Part shown: positions 22,288 to 30,882 of the stretch, piece after piece
How the letters are laid out: every line of letters starts with the position of its first letter
Position numbering within the stretch: the first letter of the stretch is position 1
NCBI RefSeq assembly: GCF_019634845.1
Contig: NZ_JAHCAQ010000003.1
Coordinates: forward strand, 1-64,000
DNA from: Dokdonella sp.
GTDB lineage: Bacteria > Pseudomonadota > Gammaproteobacteria > Xanthomonadales > Rhodanobacteraceae
Direction of reading: 5' to 3'
DNA: 64,000 nt
The notes under the pieces: model-generated
Database searches by the model: none
Told to the model about the DNA's origin: nothing
What the model saw: only the letters and a program-made list of their open reading frames with translations
Position numbers and translations under genes: made by a program

Positions 22288-22513
22288 CCTACAGCGATGC
22301 TGGACGTGGGTGTATCTCTCGCAGTTGGTCGGAACGGATCTGACTCGGGACGCGCACTACGCCATCAACGAGGACGGTTCGGACTACGACGATGGCGTCG
22401 GCGGTCCAGCCTACGTCGCAGGTCGAGACGGGGTAGATCTTGAACCGCTTGCTTCGGCGCAAGACGCCGCTGCCAGGCTCGCTGCGCAGAAACTGTTTGA
22501 ACAGATCGAATAG
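22288..22513 (+). pseudogene. Unidentified C-terminal gene fragment
   Basis: After the IS break an open frame continues from at least 22289 to a TAG at 22511-22513. From 22310 it reads MYLSQLVGTDLTRDAHYAI, then NEDGSDYDDGVGG and LASAQDAAARLAAQKLFEQ. There is no credible start or ribosome-binding site, and the frame is open upstream (CWTWVYLSQ), so it looks like the tail of a larger gene. I do not recognise the family. The acidic loop DGSDYDDG could bind metal, but that is speculation. Confidence 0.4.
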
Positions 22514-22800
22514 AACGCACGGTAAGACTGCTGGCTTTGCGCTAGGGACGTTTGCCCACTCCGATAGCCAATGCTGCAATCCAACCGCTTGATTCGTCCG
22601 CGCGTAACTCTTTGATCTGTATGGCGCTGACTTATGGCCACTGCGGACTTCGGGCCAGTTTCAGGGAGTGAGGTCGGAGCGAGGAATGGCCAGGAGAGAG
22701 TGGAATATGGCCCGGAACGGGCTGGAAGGCTGACCGGTGCAGTCCGCAGGCTTCCGCAGGAACCCCCAAGAACACGCGGGAACCGGCGCGATCGGGCAAG
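22514..22800. other. Intergenic region between island debris and ssrA terminator
   Basis: No coding frame with a credible start, no RNA gene and no recognisable repeat. It is probably the junction between the defence island and the core chromosome. I looked for a second copy of the ssrA 3' end here and did not find one. Confidence 0.5.
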
Positions 22801-22831
22801 AAAAAACCCCAACCGAGAACGGTTGGGGTTT
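22801..22831 (-). terminator. Rho-independent terminator of ssrA
   Basis: On the minus strand an 11- to 12-bp perfect stem (AAACCCCAACC paired with GGTTGGGGTTT, loop closed by a C-G pair around a tetraloop) is followed by a T run (22801-22806 read on the minus strand). It lies directly downstream of the tmRNA 3' end. Confidence 0.9.
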
Positions 22832-22837
22832 CATTAT

Positions 22838-23189
22838 TGGTGGAGGCGGCGGGAATCGAACCCGCGTCCGAAGGCGCTCCGCGCCAGGCGCTACATGCTT
22901 GTCACGCTGTTTGGTCTCATCCGGCGGCAACACAACGTGCGAGGCGCACCGCCGGACCAGCCTCTTGGATTTGATCCGCGACCGAAAGGCGCCGGTGCGG
23001 ACGATCCCGTGATAGTGACCCTACATCCACGAGCACGGGCACAAGTGGGTTCGGGGCTAGGCCTTAAGCGGCCAGAGCGTAGACGTCGTCGTTCGCGTCT
23101 AGTTTTTTGCCATCGGATTAACGAGGAAGATGACGCCCTCGGCATGCTCCCAGCTACTTCACGTCCCCCGTCGAAACCAGGTCGCCCCC
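22838..23189 (-). ncRNA. ssrA: Transfer-messenger RNA (tmRNA)
   Basis: About 352 nt. The 5' end GGGGGCGACCTGGTTTCGAC pairs with the 3' end, which closes as CGCCTCC-A-CCA (22838). A TGG-TTTCGACGGGG D-like arm and a GGTTCGATTCCC-type T arm are present. The tag frame runs from the resume codon GCG at 23096 down to 23067, encoding ANDDVYALAA, and stops with TAA at 23064-23066; the ending ALAA is the usual degradation tag. tmRNA rescues stalled ribosomes with SmpB, whose gene lies 49 bp upstream on the same strand. The 3' half of ssrA is a common integration site for genomic islands, which fits the defence island next to it. Confidence 0.97.
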
Positions 23190-23238
23190 GGGGTCGTCCG
23201 ATGGTGGTGGCGATCGTGGCGAAAATCAAGTCGCGGCG

Positions 23239-23730
23239 TCAGGCTTCGCGGTTCCTGGCGCGCATCGCGCGCTGCTTCTCGCGTTGCCAATCGCGCTCGC
23301 GCTCGCTGTCGCGCTTGTCGTGCTCCTGTTTGCCGCGGGCGACGCCGAGGTCGAGCTTGACGTGGTTGTTCTTCCAATACATGGCCAGCGGAACCAGGGT
23401 GTAACCCTTGCGCTCGATCGCGCCGATGATCTTGTCGATCTCCTCGCGATGCAGCAGCAGTTTGCGCGTGCGGCGGTCGTCGGCCACGACGTGGGTGGAG
23501 GCCGAGATCAGCGGCACGATGGAAGCGCCGAACAGGAAGATCTCGCCACTCTTGACGATCGCGTAGGCATCGCCGAGATTGACGCGGCCGGCGCGCAGGC
23601 TCTTGACCTCCCAACCTTGCAGCGCGATGCCGGCTTCGACATGCTGGTCGATGTGGTATTCGTGGCGCGCACGCTTGTTGAGCGCAATCGTGGCGCTGCC
23701 GCGTTTGTCCTTGTCGTTTGCTTTTGCCAT
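23239..23730 (-). CDS. smpB: SsrA-binding protein SmpB
   Basis: A 163-residue small beta-barrel protein that binds the tRNA-like end of tmRNA and carries it to stalled ribosomes. Characteristic text includes [39 protein letters not shown] and [20 protein letters not shown]. The basic C-terminal tail ([20 protein letters not shown]) is the part that enters the mRNA channel. The ATG at 23728-23730 is chosen over an upstream in-frame start, which adds 34 residues outside the family. It lies directly upstream of ssrA on the same strand, the usual pairing. Confidence 0.96.
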   Translation of the reverse strand: MAKANDKDKRGSATIALNKRARHEYHIDQHVEAGIALQGWEVKSLRAGRVNLGDAYAIVKSGEIFLFGASIVPLISASTHVVADDRRTRKLLLHREEIDKIIGAIERKGYTLVPLAMYWKNNHVKLDLGVARGKQEHDKRDSERERDWQREKQRAMRARNREA

Positions 23731-23872
23731 GGGGAAGTACGGGGCTTGTTCCTGTGATCGGGATGCGTCGCCAGTTCGTGGAACGCCTTGCGTGCGCAGC
23801 ACGCTGCGCCGGGCGCAGTATTGCCGCAGCATACCCGAGGCGGTGTGCGGGCGAGGGCGGGGTGGTCAGCTG

Positions 23873-24160
23873 ATGGCGGCTGTCGACGACATCCTGGTCG
23901 AGGTGGCCTATGCCGAACCCGGGCGCCAGTTCCTGCGCGCGCTGCGGCTGCCGGTTGGCAGCACGGTGGCGGCGGCGCTTGCGGCGTCGGGTGTGGCCGA
24001 GGTCTGTAGCATCGATCCGGCGCACTGCGCGGTCGGCATCTGGTCGCGCCGCGTGACGCTGCAGAGCGTGCTGGCCGATGGCAACCGCGTCGAACTGTAC
24101 CGGCCGCTGCGGATCGATCCCAAGGAGGCGCGCCGGCTGCGCGCGCAGCGCAGGCGCTGA
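23873..24160 (+). CDS. rnfH: RnfH/RatB family ubiquitin-like protein
   Basis: A 95-residue protein of the RnfH family (beta-grasp fold): ILVEVAYAEPGRQFLRALRL, then VGIWSRRVTLQSVLADGNRV and ELYRPLRIDPKEARRLR. The function is not firmly known. The family usually neighbours the RatA-type START-domain protein and smpB; here smpB is divergent next door but no ratA is present. I start at the ATG at 23873, where the family likeness begins. Confidence 0.85.
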   Translation: MAAVDDILVEVAYAEPGRQFLRALRLPVGSTVAAALAASGVAEVCSIDPAHCAVGIWSRRVTLQSVLADGNRVELYRPLRIDPKEARRLRAQRRR

Positions 24161-24166
24161 GCCAGG

Positions 24167-24583
24167 TCAGCCCTCGCCGCCGCGTTTCTTCTTCTTCTTG
24201 TCTTCGTCGGAGCGCTTCTCGTCGGGATACTGGCGCTTGTACTTGCGCGCATCCGCCATGAGCTGCTCGGGATTTTCCGGAAAGTAGTCGCCTTCGATGC
24301 TCGCCAGGGTGTCGTTGTCGAAATGCAACACGAGATCCTTGCGATCCATCTTGTCGCGACCGCGACGCATCGTCGACACGTAGTCCCAGCGGCTCTGGTC
24401 GAACGGGCTGATGACCGACGGCGAGCCCATGATCAGCAGCACCTGGCGCTTGCTCATGCCCGGTTGCAGAGCCTCGACCGAACCCTTGTCGAGCAGGCTG
24501 CCCTGTTGCGCGTCGACCTTGTAGATGAGGCCGCAGCCGGTGAGCGGGGCGAAAGCGAGGAGGGCGAGCCAGCGCATGCGCAT
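24167..24583 (-). CDS. bamE: Outer membrane assembly lipoprotein BamE
   Basis: A 138-residue lipoprotein subunit of the BAM complex, which folds outer-membrane beta-barrels. The signal peptide ends in the lipobox LTGC (acylated Cys17). The SmpA/OmlA core is visible: GSVEALQPGMSKRQVLLIMG and SRWDYVSTMRRG. The C-terminus is unusually charged (DEKRSDEDKKKKKRGGEG). It diverges from fur and converges on rnfH, the order seen in Xanthomonadales. Confidence 0.94.
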   Translation of the reverse strand: MRMRWLALLAFAPLTGCGLIYKVDAQQGSLLDKGSVEALQPGMSKRQVLLIMGSPSVISPFDQSRWDYVSTMRRGRDKMDRKDLVLHFDNDTLASIEGDYFPENPEQLMADARKYKRQYPDEKRSDEDKKKKKRGGEG

Positions 24584-24687
24584 GCAGGGCGGTTCCGAAG
24601 CGGTGAAAGGGGCGATGATACACTAGCGGGCGCGCCGGCAAGGCTCGAATCAAACCAGGGCATGAACGCCGCAGCGGGAGGCATGTG

Positions 24688-25095
24688 ATGGAATCCAACG
24701 AACTGCGCAAGGCCGGCCTCAAGGTCACCCATCCGCGCATTCGCATCCTGGAGATCCTCGACAAGCACGAGGGCAAGCATTTCACGGCCGAGGACATCTA
24801 CCGCCAGTTGCTCGACAACGAGGACGACATCGGCCTGGCGACCGTGTATCGGGTGCTGACCCAGTTCGAAGCCGCCGGCATCGTGCTCAAGCACAACTTC
24901 GAGGGCGGCCAGGCCGTCTACGAGCTCGACCGCGGCAAGCACCATGACCACATGGTCGATGTCGAGTCGGGCAAGGTGATCGAGTTCTCGAGTGAGGAAA
25001 TCGAGCGCCTGCAGCACGAAATCGCGGCCAAGCACGGCTACGTGATCGAAGATCACAGCCTCGTGCTCTACGTGCGCCCGCTGGCGAAGAAATAG
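24688..25095 (+). CDS. fur: Ferric uptake regulator Fur
   Basis: A 135-residue iron-responsive repressor. The winged helix (LKVTHPRIRILEILDKHEGK, IGLATVYRVLTQFEAAGI) is followed by the metal-binding dimer domain with the GKHHDHMVDV signature. The usual C-terminal CxxC structural zinc site is absent; the protein ends SLVLYVRPLAKK, as in other zinc-pair-lacking Fur forms. The start is the ATG at 24688 with GGGAGG 6-7 bp upstream; a GTG one codon earlier is in frame and less likely. Confidence 0.95.
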   Translation: MESNELRKAGLKVTHPRIRILEILDKHEGKHFTAEDIYRQLLDNEDDIGLATVYRVLTQFEAAGIVLKHNFEGGQAVYELDRGKHHDHMVDVESGKVIEFSSEEIERLQHEIAAKHGYVIEDHSLVLYVRPLAKK

Positions 25096-25220
25096 CGGGC
25101 TACGGGCCGCTTGTCGACAGCGTTTGCGCGTCGCTTGCGGCGCGCAGAAAGCTGCGCTGTTCCGGCCGTCGGTGGGCGCACGATGGCGCTGCGCAGGCCG
25201 CCCGGCCCACGCCGTCCCGC

Positions 25221-26888
25221 TCAGCTCTTCTTCCCCAGCATTTGCCTGGCATGGGCGCGGGTTTCGCGGCTGATTTCGACGCCGCCGAGCATGCGGGCGA
25301 TCTCCTCCTCGCGCGCGGCCGCATCGAGGGTGTCGATGCGCGTGTGCGTGGTCGCGCCATCGCTGGCCTTGGCGACGCGCAGGTGGGCGTGGCCTTGGGC
25401 CGCGACCTGGGGCAGGTGAGTCACGCACAGGACCTGGCGCTGGTCGCCCAGTGCGCGCAGCTTGTGGCCGACGATCTCGGCGACCGCGCCGCCGATGCCG
25501 GCATCAACCTCGTCGAACACCATGGTGCCGATCGCGTCGCTGCCGAGGGCGGCGACTTCGATGGCCAGACTGATGCGCGCCAGCTCACCGCCCGAGGCGA
25601 CCTTGCGCAGCGGGCGCGGCGCCTGGCCCGGGTTGGCGCTGACGAGGAACTCGACGCGCTCGCTGCCCTGCGGATGCGGTTCGCCGCCGGCTGTGGATTC
25701 CAGCGCCACTTCGAGGCGGCCACCGGCCATGCCGAGTTCGGCCATCAGCGCACTGACATCGTCGCCAAGGCGCTGCGCGGTTGCGCTGCGGGCCTGCGTC
25801 AGTCGTTGTGCGGCCCGTGCATAACGCTGCGCGATCGCTTCCTGCTCGGCGAGCAGACTGCTGATGCTTGCGCTCGCGCCTCGCAGGTTGGCCAGTTCCT
25901 CCTGCAGACGCCGCGTCAGCGCCGGCAGTTCGTCCATGCGCACGCGATGCTTGCGCGCGAGTTCATGCAGCCGGCCGAGTTGCGCCTCGGCTTCGGCCAG
26001 TTGCGCGGGATCCAGTTCCAGTGCCGACTGGTAGCGCGCCAGCGCGTCGGTGGCCTCGCCGAGCTGGATCTGCGCCGAGTCGAGCAGCTCCGCCAGCGGC
26101 GCCAGACGCGTGTCGAGCGTGGCGAGATGACTGGCCTCGCCATGGGCGCGGGCGAGCAGGCGCGCCAGCGCCAGATCCTCGTCGCCGTCGAGCCGTTGCG
26201 TCAGCGTGGCGCAGCCGCGCATGAGTTCGCCCGCATTGGCGAGCCGGCGATGGCGCTCCTCCAGCTCGGCCAATTGCTCGGCGCCGAGCGTGTGGCGTTC
26301 GAGCTCGGCGACCTGATGGCCAAGCCATTCGATGCGCTCGCCGGGGTCGGCGCCGCGCGACAGCGCATCGATGCGCGTCGCCAGTTCGCGCCATTGCCGT
26401 GCCAGGTCGGCGACTTCGTCGAGCATCCGGGCATGGCTGCCGAAGCTGTCGAGCAGGGCGAGCTGCTGGACGCGCTCGAGCAGGGCCTGGTGCTCGTGCT
26501 GGCCGTGGATTTCGATGAGCCCGGCCGCCAGTGTCTTGAGCTGACCGAGCGTGACCGGTCGCCCATTGATCCAGGCGCGCGAGCTGCCTTCGCTGCGCAG
26601 CACGCGGCGCAGCTGGCAGGCGCCATCCTCCTCGAGGTCCTCGGCCACGAGCCAGTCACGCAGGTCGGCGCGGCCGGTCAGGTCGAACTCTGCCGATAGT
26701 TCGGCGCGCTCGCAGCCGTGTCGCACCATCGTCGCGTCACCGCGCCCGCCGGCAAGCAGCAGCAGGGCGTCGACCAGCAGCGATTTGCCGGCGCCGGTCT
26801 CGCCGGTGACCACGGTGAGGCCGGGACCGAAGCTGACATCGGACTCGCCGACGATCGCGAAATCCTTGACGTAGAGGCTTTTCAGCAT
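25221..26888 (-). CDS. recN: DNA repair protein RecN
   Basis: A 555-residue SMC-like ATPase used in double-strand-break repair. Walker A is TGETGAGKSLLVDAL near residue 30; the middle is long coiled coil; the C-terminal ABC signature and Walker B lie around SGGELARISLAIEV and MVFDEVDAGIGG. The ATG at 26886-26888 gives the family start MLKSLYVKDFAIV. It diverges from hrcA. Confidence 0.95.
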   Translation of the reverse strand: MLKSLYVKDFAIVGESDVSFGPGLTVVTGETGAGKSLLVDALLLLAGGRGDATMVRHGCERAELSAEFDLTGRADLRDWLVAEDLEEDGACQLRRVLRSEGSSRAWINGRPVTLGQLKTLAAGLIEIHGQHEHQALLERVQQLALLDSFGSHARMLDEVADLARQWRELATRIDALSRGADPGERIEWLGHQVAELERHTLGAEQLAELEERHRRLANAGELMRGCATLTQRLDGDEDLALARLLARAHGEASHLATLDTRLAPLAELLDSAQIQLGEATDALARYQSALELDPAQLAEAEAQLGRLHELARKHRVRMDELPALTRRLQEELANLRGASASISSLLAEQEAIAQRYARAAQRLTQARSATAQRLGDDVSALMAELGMAGGRLEVALESTAGGEPHPQGSERVEFLVSANPGQAPRPLRKVASGGELARISLAIEVAALGSDAIGTMVFDEVDAGIGGAVAEIVGHKLRALGDQRQVLCVTHLPQVAAQGHAHLRVAKASDGATTHTRIDTLDAAAREEEIARMLGGVEISRETRAHARQMLGKKS

Positions 26889-27040
26889 CGCATGGGTGTT
26901 GCTGCGGAAGGCGCCGCACGCTAGCACGCGTGGCGATGGCGGCCAAGCCGCGCGCAGGCATGGAAATCACCCGGCGGCGGGCTTATTGTGTAGGCAATGC
27001 AGCTGCGCGTCCCGTCGATGGGCACACGCACCGGAGATTG

Positions 27041-28078
27041 ATGAACGCGGTATCCCGACATCTCGATGCACGTGCGCGCCATCTGCTGCGTTCGTTGATC
27101 GCCCAGTACATCCACGAGGGCCAGCCGGTCGGTTCGCGCTCGCTGTCCAAATCCTCGGGTCTGGACGTGAGCCCGGCGACGATTCGGAACATCATGGCCG
27201 ATCTCGAGGATTTCGGTCTGGTCGCCGCGCCGCACACTTCGGCCGGACGGGTGCCCACCGCGCAGGGCTATCGGGTGTTCGTCGACAGCCTGCTGGAAAT
27301 GCAGCCGCTGGGCGAGGGCGAGCTGGCGCAATTGCGCCGCGAGCTGCCCACCGAGGCGGCCACCCCAGACCTGCTCGGCAGCGCCAGCGCGCTGCTCTCG
27401 CAGATGACCCATTTCGTCGGCGTCGTCAGCGTGCCGCGGCGCGAAGAGTTCCCGTTCCGCCAGATCGACTTCGTGCCGCTCGATGGCGGCCGCGTGTTGG
27501 TGATCCTGGTGTTCACCGACGGCCAGGTGCAGAATCGCGTGATCGTGCCGCAGCGTCCCTATGCGCCATCCGAGCTCGAGCAGATCGCCAACTTTCTCAA
27601 CGCCAATTTCAGCGGCCTGCGCATCGACGAGATTCGCACGCGCCTGCTGCGCGAGATGCAGGACGAGGGCGCGCGCCTCAACACTTTGCTGACCGCGACC
27701 ATCGAGGTGGCCTCGAAGGCATTCCAGGACAGCGGCAACGACATGCTGGTGGCCGGTCAGACCAACCTCATGGGCCGTCAGGACGGCGCCGACGTCGATC
27801 GCCTGCGCGAACTGTTCGAGGCTTTTCAGCGCAAGCGCGACCTGCTGCAACTGCTCGAGCGCTGCGCACATGCCGACGGGGTGCGCCTGTTCATCGGTGA
27901 GGAATCCGGTTTTCCCGCACTCGATGGCTACAGCCTCGTGACCGCGCCCTATGGCGTGGACAGTCGCGTGCTCGGCGTGCTGGGCGTGATCGGCCCAACG
28001 CGCATGGCCTACGAGCGGGTGATCCCGGTGGTGCAGGCCACCGCGCAGATCATTTCCAGCGCGCTGCGCCGCGCCTGA
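27041..28078 (+). CDS. hrcA: Heat-inducible transcription repressor HrcA
   Basis: A 345-residue repressor of chaperone genes in many bacteria. The N-terminal winged helix (YIHEGQPVGSRSLSKSSGLD, SPATIRNIMADLEDFGLV) includes the conserved PHTSAGRVPT segment, followed by the GAF-like domain. It heads the hrcA-grpE-dnaK-dnaJ cluster. I found no CIRCE element (TTAGCACTC-N9-GAGTGCTAA) in this window, so its target here (perhaps groESL) must lie elsewhere. grpE and dnaK instead show sigma-32-type promoters. Confidence 0.95.
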   Translation: MNAVSRHLDARARHLLRSLIAQYIHEGQPVGSRSLSKSSGLDVSPATIRNIMADLEDFGLVAAPHTSAGRVPTAQGYRVFVDSLLEMQPLGEGELAQLRRELPTEAATPDLLGSASALLSQMTHFVGVVSVPRREEFPFRQIDFVPLDGGRVLVILVFTDGQVQNRVIVPQRPYAPSELEQIANFLNANFSGLRIDEIRTRLLREMQDEGARLNTLLTATIEVASKAFQDSGNDMLVAGQTNLMGRQDGADVDRLRELFEAFQRKRDLLQLLERCAHADGVRLFIGEESGFPALDGYSLVTAPYGVDSRVLGVLGVIGPTRMAYERVIPVVQATAQIISSALRRA

Positions 28079-28144
28079 TACGCCTGCGGGTCTACGAATC
28101 GGCTACCATCGGCGGCTTTGCGCCCGGCCATGGGCCAGAGCGGC

Positions 28145-28172
28145 CTTGAAGCTGGTTCCGAAGGCCGCATTA
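28145..28172 (+). promoter_or_regulatory. Probable sigma-32 (heat-shock) promoter for grpE
   Basis: CTTGAA at 28145-28150, a 14-bp spacer, and CCGCATTA at 28165-28172, close to the heat-shock consensus CTTGAAA-N11-16-CCCCATNT. It lies about 80 bp before the grpE start. Confidence 0.55.
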
Positions 28173-28254
28173 AGCGGTTTCGTGCAGGTCGGATACATCA
28201 GCGCAGGCTGCTGCCGCCATTGGCGGGGCAGGCGCGATCGAATGGGAGGAAGGA

Positions 28255-28776
28255 ATGCAAAGCACCACGCCGATGCCGGAGGCGACGCCGGCGGATGCGA
28301 CCGATGCGGTCGATCAGGGCATCCAGACACTCAGCCGCCAGTTGGGCGAGGCCGAGGCCAAGCTCGCGGAAATGCGCGAGACGGTGTTGCGCGAGCGCGC
28401 CGATCTCGACAACCAGCGCAAGCGCCTGCAGCGCGATCTGGATCAGGCGCGCAAGTTCGCCAACGAAAAGCTGCTTGCCGACTTGTTGCCGGTGCTCGAC
28501 AACCTCGAGCGCGGGCTCACCGCCGAGACCGGCGATGCGGCGGCGCTGCGCGGCGGCGTGGAACTGACCCTGCGCGAATTCGAGCGGGTGGTTGGCGCGC
28601 ATGGGCTGTGCGCGGTCGGTGTGGTCGGTGAGGCCTTCGATCCCGAACGCCATCAGGCGATGGCGATGGTCGAGGCGCCCGGGCTGGGTGCCGGCAAGGT
28701 CGCGCTGGTAATGCAGAAAGGCTATGTGCTCAACGAGCGCCTGCTGCGACCGGCGATGGTGTCGGTGAGCAAATGA
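28255..28776 (+). CDS. grpE: Nucleotide exchange factor GrpE
   Basis: A 173-residue co-chaperone that releases ADP from DnaK. A long N-terminal helix (about 20-80: LSRQLGEAEAKLAEMRETVL, ERADLDNQRKRLQRDLDQAR) leads into the beta domain with FDPERHQAMAMVEA and VLNERLLRPAMVSVSK. Length and ending are typical. It lies between hrcA and dnaK and has its own heat-shock-type promoter. Confidence 0.95.
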   Translation: MQSTTPMPEATPADATDAVDQGIQTLSRQLGEAEAKLAEMRETVLRERADLDNQRKRLQRDLDQARKFANEKLLADLLPVLDNLERGLTAETGDAAALRGGVELTLREFERVVGAHGLCAVGVVGEAFDPERHQAMAMVEAPGLGAGKVALVMQKGYVLNERLLRPAMVSVSK

Positions 28777-28797
28777 GTCGGGCGCCGTTGCGCGGCG

Positions 28798-28823
28798 CTT
28801 GAAAGCGGCCATACGCCCCATAT
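28798..28823 (+). promoter_or_regulatory. Sigma-32 (heat-shock) promoter for dnaK
   Basis: CTTGAAA at 28798-28804, an 11-bp spacer, and CCCCATAT at 28816-28823, an essentially perfect match to the heat-shock consensus. It begins about 80 bp upstream of the dnaK start codon, in the grpE-dnaK gap. Confidence 0.85.
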
Positions 28824-28878
28824 TTTCGAGACAGCGCGGCATTCGGCCGCAACCAGATCAATCGCGGGAGACAACACA

Positions 28879-30792
28879 ATGGGCAAGATCATCGGTATCG
28901 ACCTTGGCACGACCAATTCGTGCGTGGCGGTGATGGAAGGCAGCACGGCGCGCGTCATCGAGAACTCCGAGGGTGATCGCACGACCCCATCGGTGGTCGC
29001 CTTCAAGGACAACGAAGTCGTCGTCGGCGCCACTGCCAAGCGTCAGGCCGTGACCAACCCCAAGAACACCTTCTACGCGGTCAAGCGCCTGATCGGCCGC
29101 AAGTTCACCGATGCCGAAGTGCAGAAGGACGTCGGCATGGTGCCCTACGGCATCGTCGCGCACGGCAATGGTGACGCCTGGGTGGAAACTTCCGACGGCA
29201 AGAAGATGCCGCCGCCGGAGATTTCGGCCAAGGTGCTGATGAAGATGAAGAAGACCGCCGAGGATTTCCTTGGCGAAGCCGTCACCGAGGCGGTGATCAC
29301 GGTGCCGGCCTACTTCAACGACAGCCAGCGCCAGGCGACCAAGGATGCCGGCCGCATCGCCGGTCTGGAGGTCAAGCGCATCATCAATGAGCCGACCGCG
29401 GCCGCGCTCGCCTATGGCCTGGACAAGAAAGGCGGCGATCGCAAGATCGCGGTGTATGACCTGGGTGGCGGCACCTTCGACATCTCGATCATCGAGATTG
29501 CCGAAGTCGATGGCGAGAAGCAGTTCGAAGTGCTCGCCACCAATGGCGACACCTTCCTCGGCGGCGAGGATTTCGACAAGCGCGTGATCGACTACCTCGT
29601 CGACGAGTTCAAGAAGGACCAGGGCGTGGATCTCAAGAACGATCCGCTCGCGTTGCAGCGCCTCAAGGACGCGGCCGAGCGCGCCAAGATCGAATTGTCG
29701 TCCTCGCACCAGACCGAAGTGAACCTGCCCTACATCACGGCCGATGCCTCGGGCCCGAAGCATCTCAACATCAAGCTCACGCGCGCCAAGCTCGAAGCGC
29801 TGGTCGGCGACTTGGTCGAGAAGACCATCGCGCCGTGCCGCACCGCGCTCAGCGATGCGGGGCTCAAGGTTTCGGATGTCAACGAGGTGATCCTCGTCGG
29901 CGGCCAGACGCGCATGCCCAAGGTGCAGGAAGTGGTCAAGGACTTCTTCGGCAAGGAGCCGCGCAAGGACGTCAACCCCGACGAGGCGGTTGCGGTCGGT
30001 GCGGCGATCCAGGGCGGCGTGCTGTCTGGCGCGGTCAAGGACGTGCTGCTGCTCGATGTCACCCCGCTGTCGCTGGGTATCGAGACGCTCGGTGGCGTGA
30101 TGACCAAGCTGATCGAGAAGAACACCACCATTCCAACCAAGGCCAGCCAGGTGTTCTCGACCGCCGAGGACAACCAGAGCGCCGTGACCGTGCATGTGCT
30201 TCAGGGTGAGCGTGAGCAGGCGCGTTACAACAAGTCGCTCGGCAAGTTCGACCTCACCGGCATCCAGCCGGCGCAACGCGGCATGCCGCAGATCGAAGTC
30301 GGCTTCGACATCGATGCCAACGGCATCCTGCATGTCTCGGCCAAGGACAAGAACACTGGCAAGGAGCAGCGCATCGAGATCAAGGGCAGCTCGGGTCTGT
30401 CCGAGGACGAGATCCAGCGCATGGTGCGCGACGCCGAGAGCAACAAGGAAGAGGATCGCAAGTTCCACGAGCTCGTGGCTGCGCGCAACAAGGCCGATCA
30501 GCTCATCGCCGCCACGCGTGCGGCGATCAAGGAACACGGCGGCAAGGTGGCCGGCGAGATCGGCCGCATCGAGGAAGCGCTGTCGGAACTGGAGAAGGTC
30601 GCCAAGGGCGAGGACAAGGCGCAGATCGAGGCCCGCACGAGCGCGCTCGAGCAGGCCGCCCAACCGCTGTTCGCGGCGGCACAGGGGGCGCCGGGTGGCG
30701 CCGACGCCGGTGCTGCGCATGGCGCCGGTTCGGCCGCGCAGGATGACGTGGTCGACGCCGAATTCACCGAAGTCAAGGACGACAAGAAGTAA
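28879..30792 (+). CDS. dnaK: Molecular chaperone DnaK (Hsp70)
   Basis: A 637-residue Hsp70. The ATPase domain starts [20 protein letters not shown] and contains [20 protein letters not shown] and [13 protein letters not shown]. The substrate-binding domain contains [20 protein letters not shown]. The lid is followed by a Gly/Ala-rich tail ending [10 protein letters not shown]. Length and motifs are standard. Works with GrpE and DnaJ encoded alongside. Confidence 0.98.
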   Translation: MGKIIGIDLGTTNSCVAVMEGSTARVIENSEGDRTTPSVVAFKDNEVVVGATAKRQAVTNPKNTFYAVKRLIGRKFTDAEVQKDVGMVPYGIVAHGNGDAWVETSDGKKMPPPEISAKVLMKMKKTAEDFLGEAVTEAVITVPAYFNDSQRQATKDAGRIAGLEVKRIINEPTAAALAYGLDKKGGDRKIAVYDLGGGTFDISIIEIAEVDGEKQFEVLATNGDTFLGGEDFDKRVIDYLVDEFKKDQGVDLKNDPLALQRLKDAAERAKIELSSSHQTEVNLPYITADASGPKHLNIKLTRAKLEALVGDLVEKTIAPCRTALSDAGLKVSDVNEVILVGGQTRMPKVQEVVKDFFGKEPRKDVNPDEAVAVGAAIQGGVLSGAVKDVLLLDVTPLSLGIETLGGVMTKLIEKNTTIPTKASQVFSTAEDNQSAVTVHVLQGEREQARYNKSLGKFDLTGIQPAQRGMPQIEVGFDIDANGILHVSAKDKNTGKEQRIEIKGSSGLSEDEIQRMVRDAESNKEEDRKFHELVAARNKADQLIAATRAAIKEHGGKVAGEIGRIEEALSELEKVAKGEDKAQIEARTSALEQAAQPLFAAAQGAPGGADAGAAHGAGSAAQDDVVDAEFTEVKDDKK

Positions 30793-30800
30793 GTCACACA

Positions 30801-30833
30801 CGGCGCCGCCCGCCTCGACTGCAGGCGGCGCCG
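30801..30833 (+). other. GC-rich hairpin after dnaK
   Basis: CGGCGCCGCC (30801-30810) pairs perfectly with GGCGGCGCCG (30824-30833) around a 13-nt loop. There is no T run, so it is not a standard terminator. It may limit readthrough from dnaK or protect the dnaK mRNA 3' end. Confidence 0.5.
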
Positions 30834-30882
30834 TCACGGCGCGCGGCTGGCGCGCGGCGTCGGGGGACGCGGGGAGGAGACG

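Noticed and set aside
26889..28254. CIRCE operator for HrcA
   Set aside because: No TTAGCACTC-N9-GAGTGCTAA match upstream of hrcA, grpE or dnaK.
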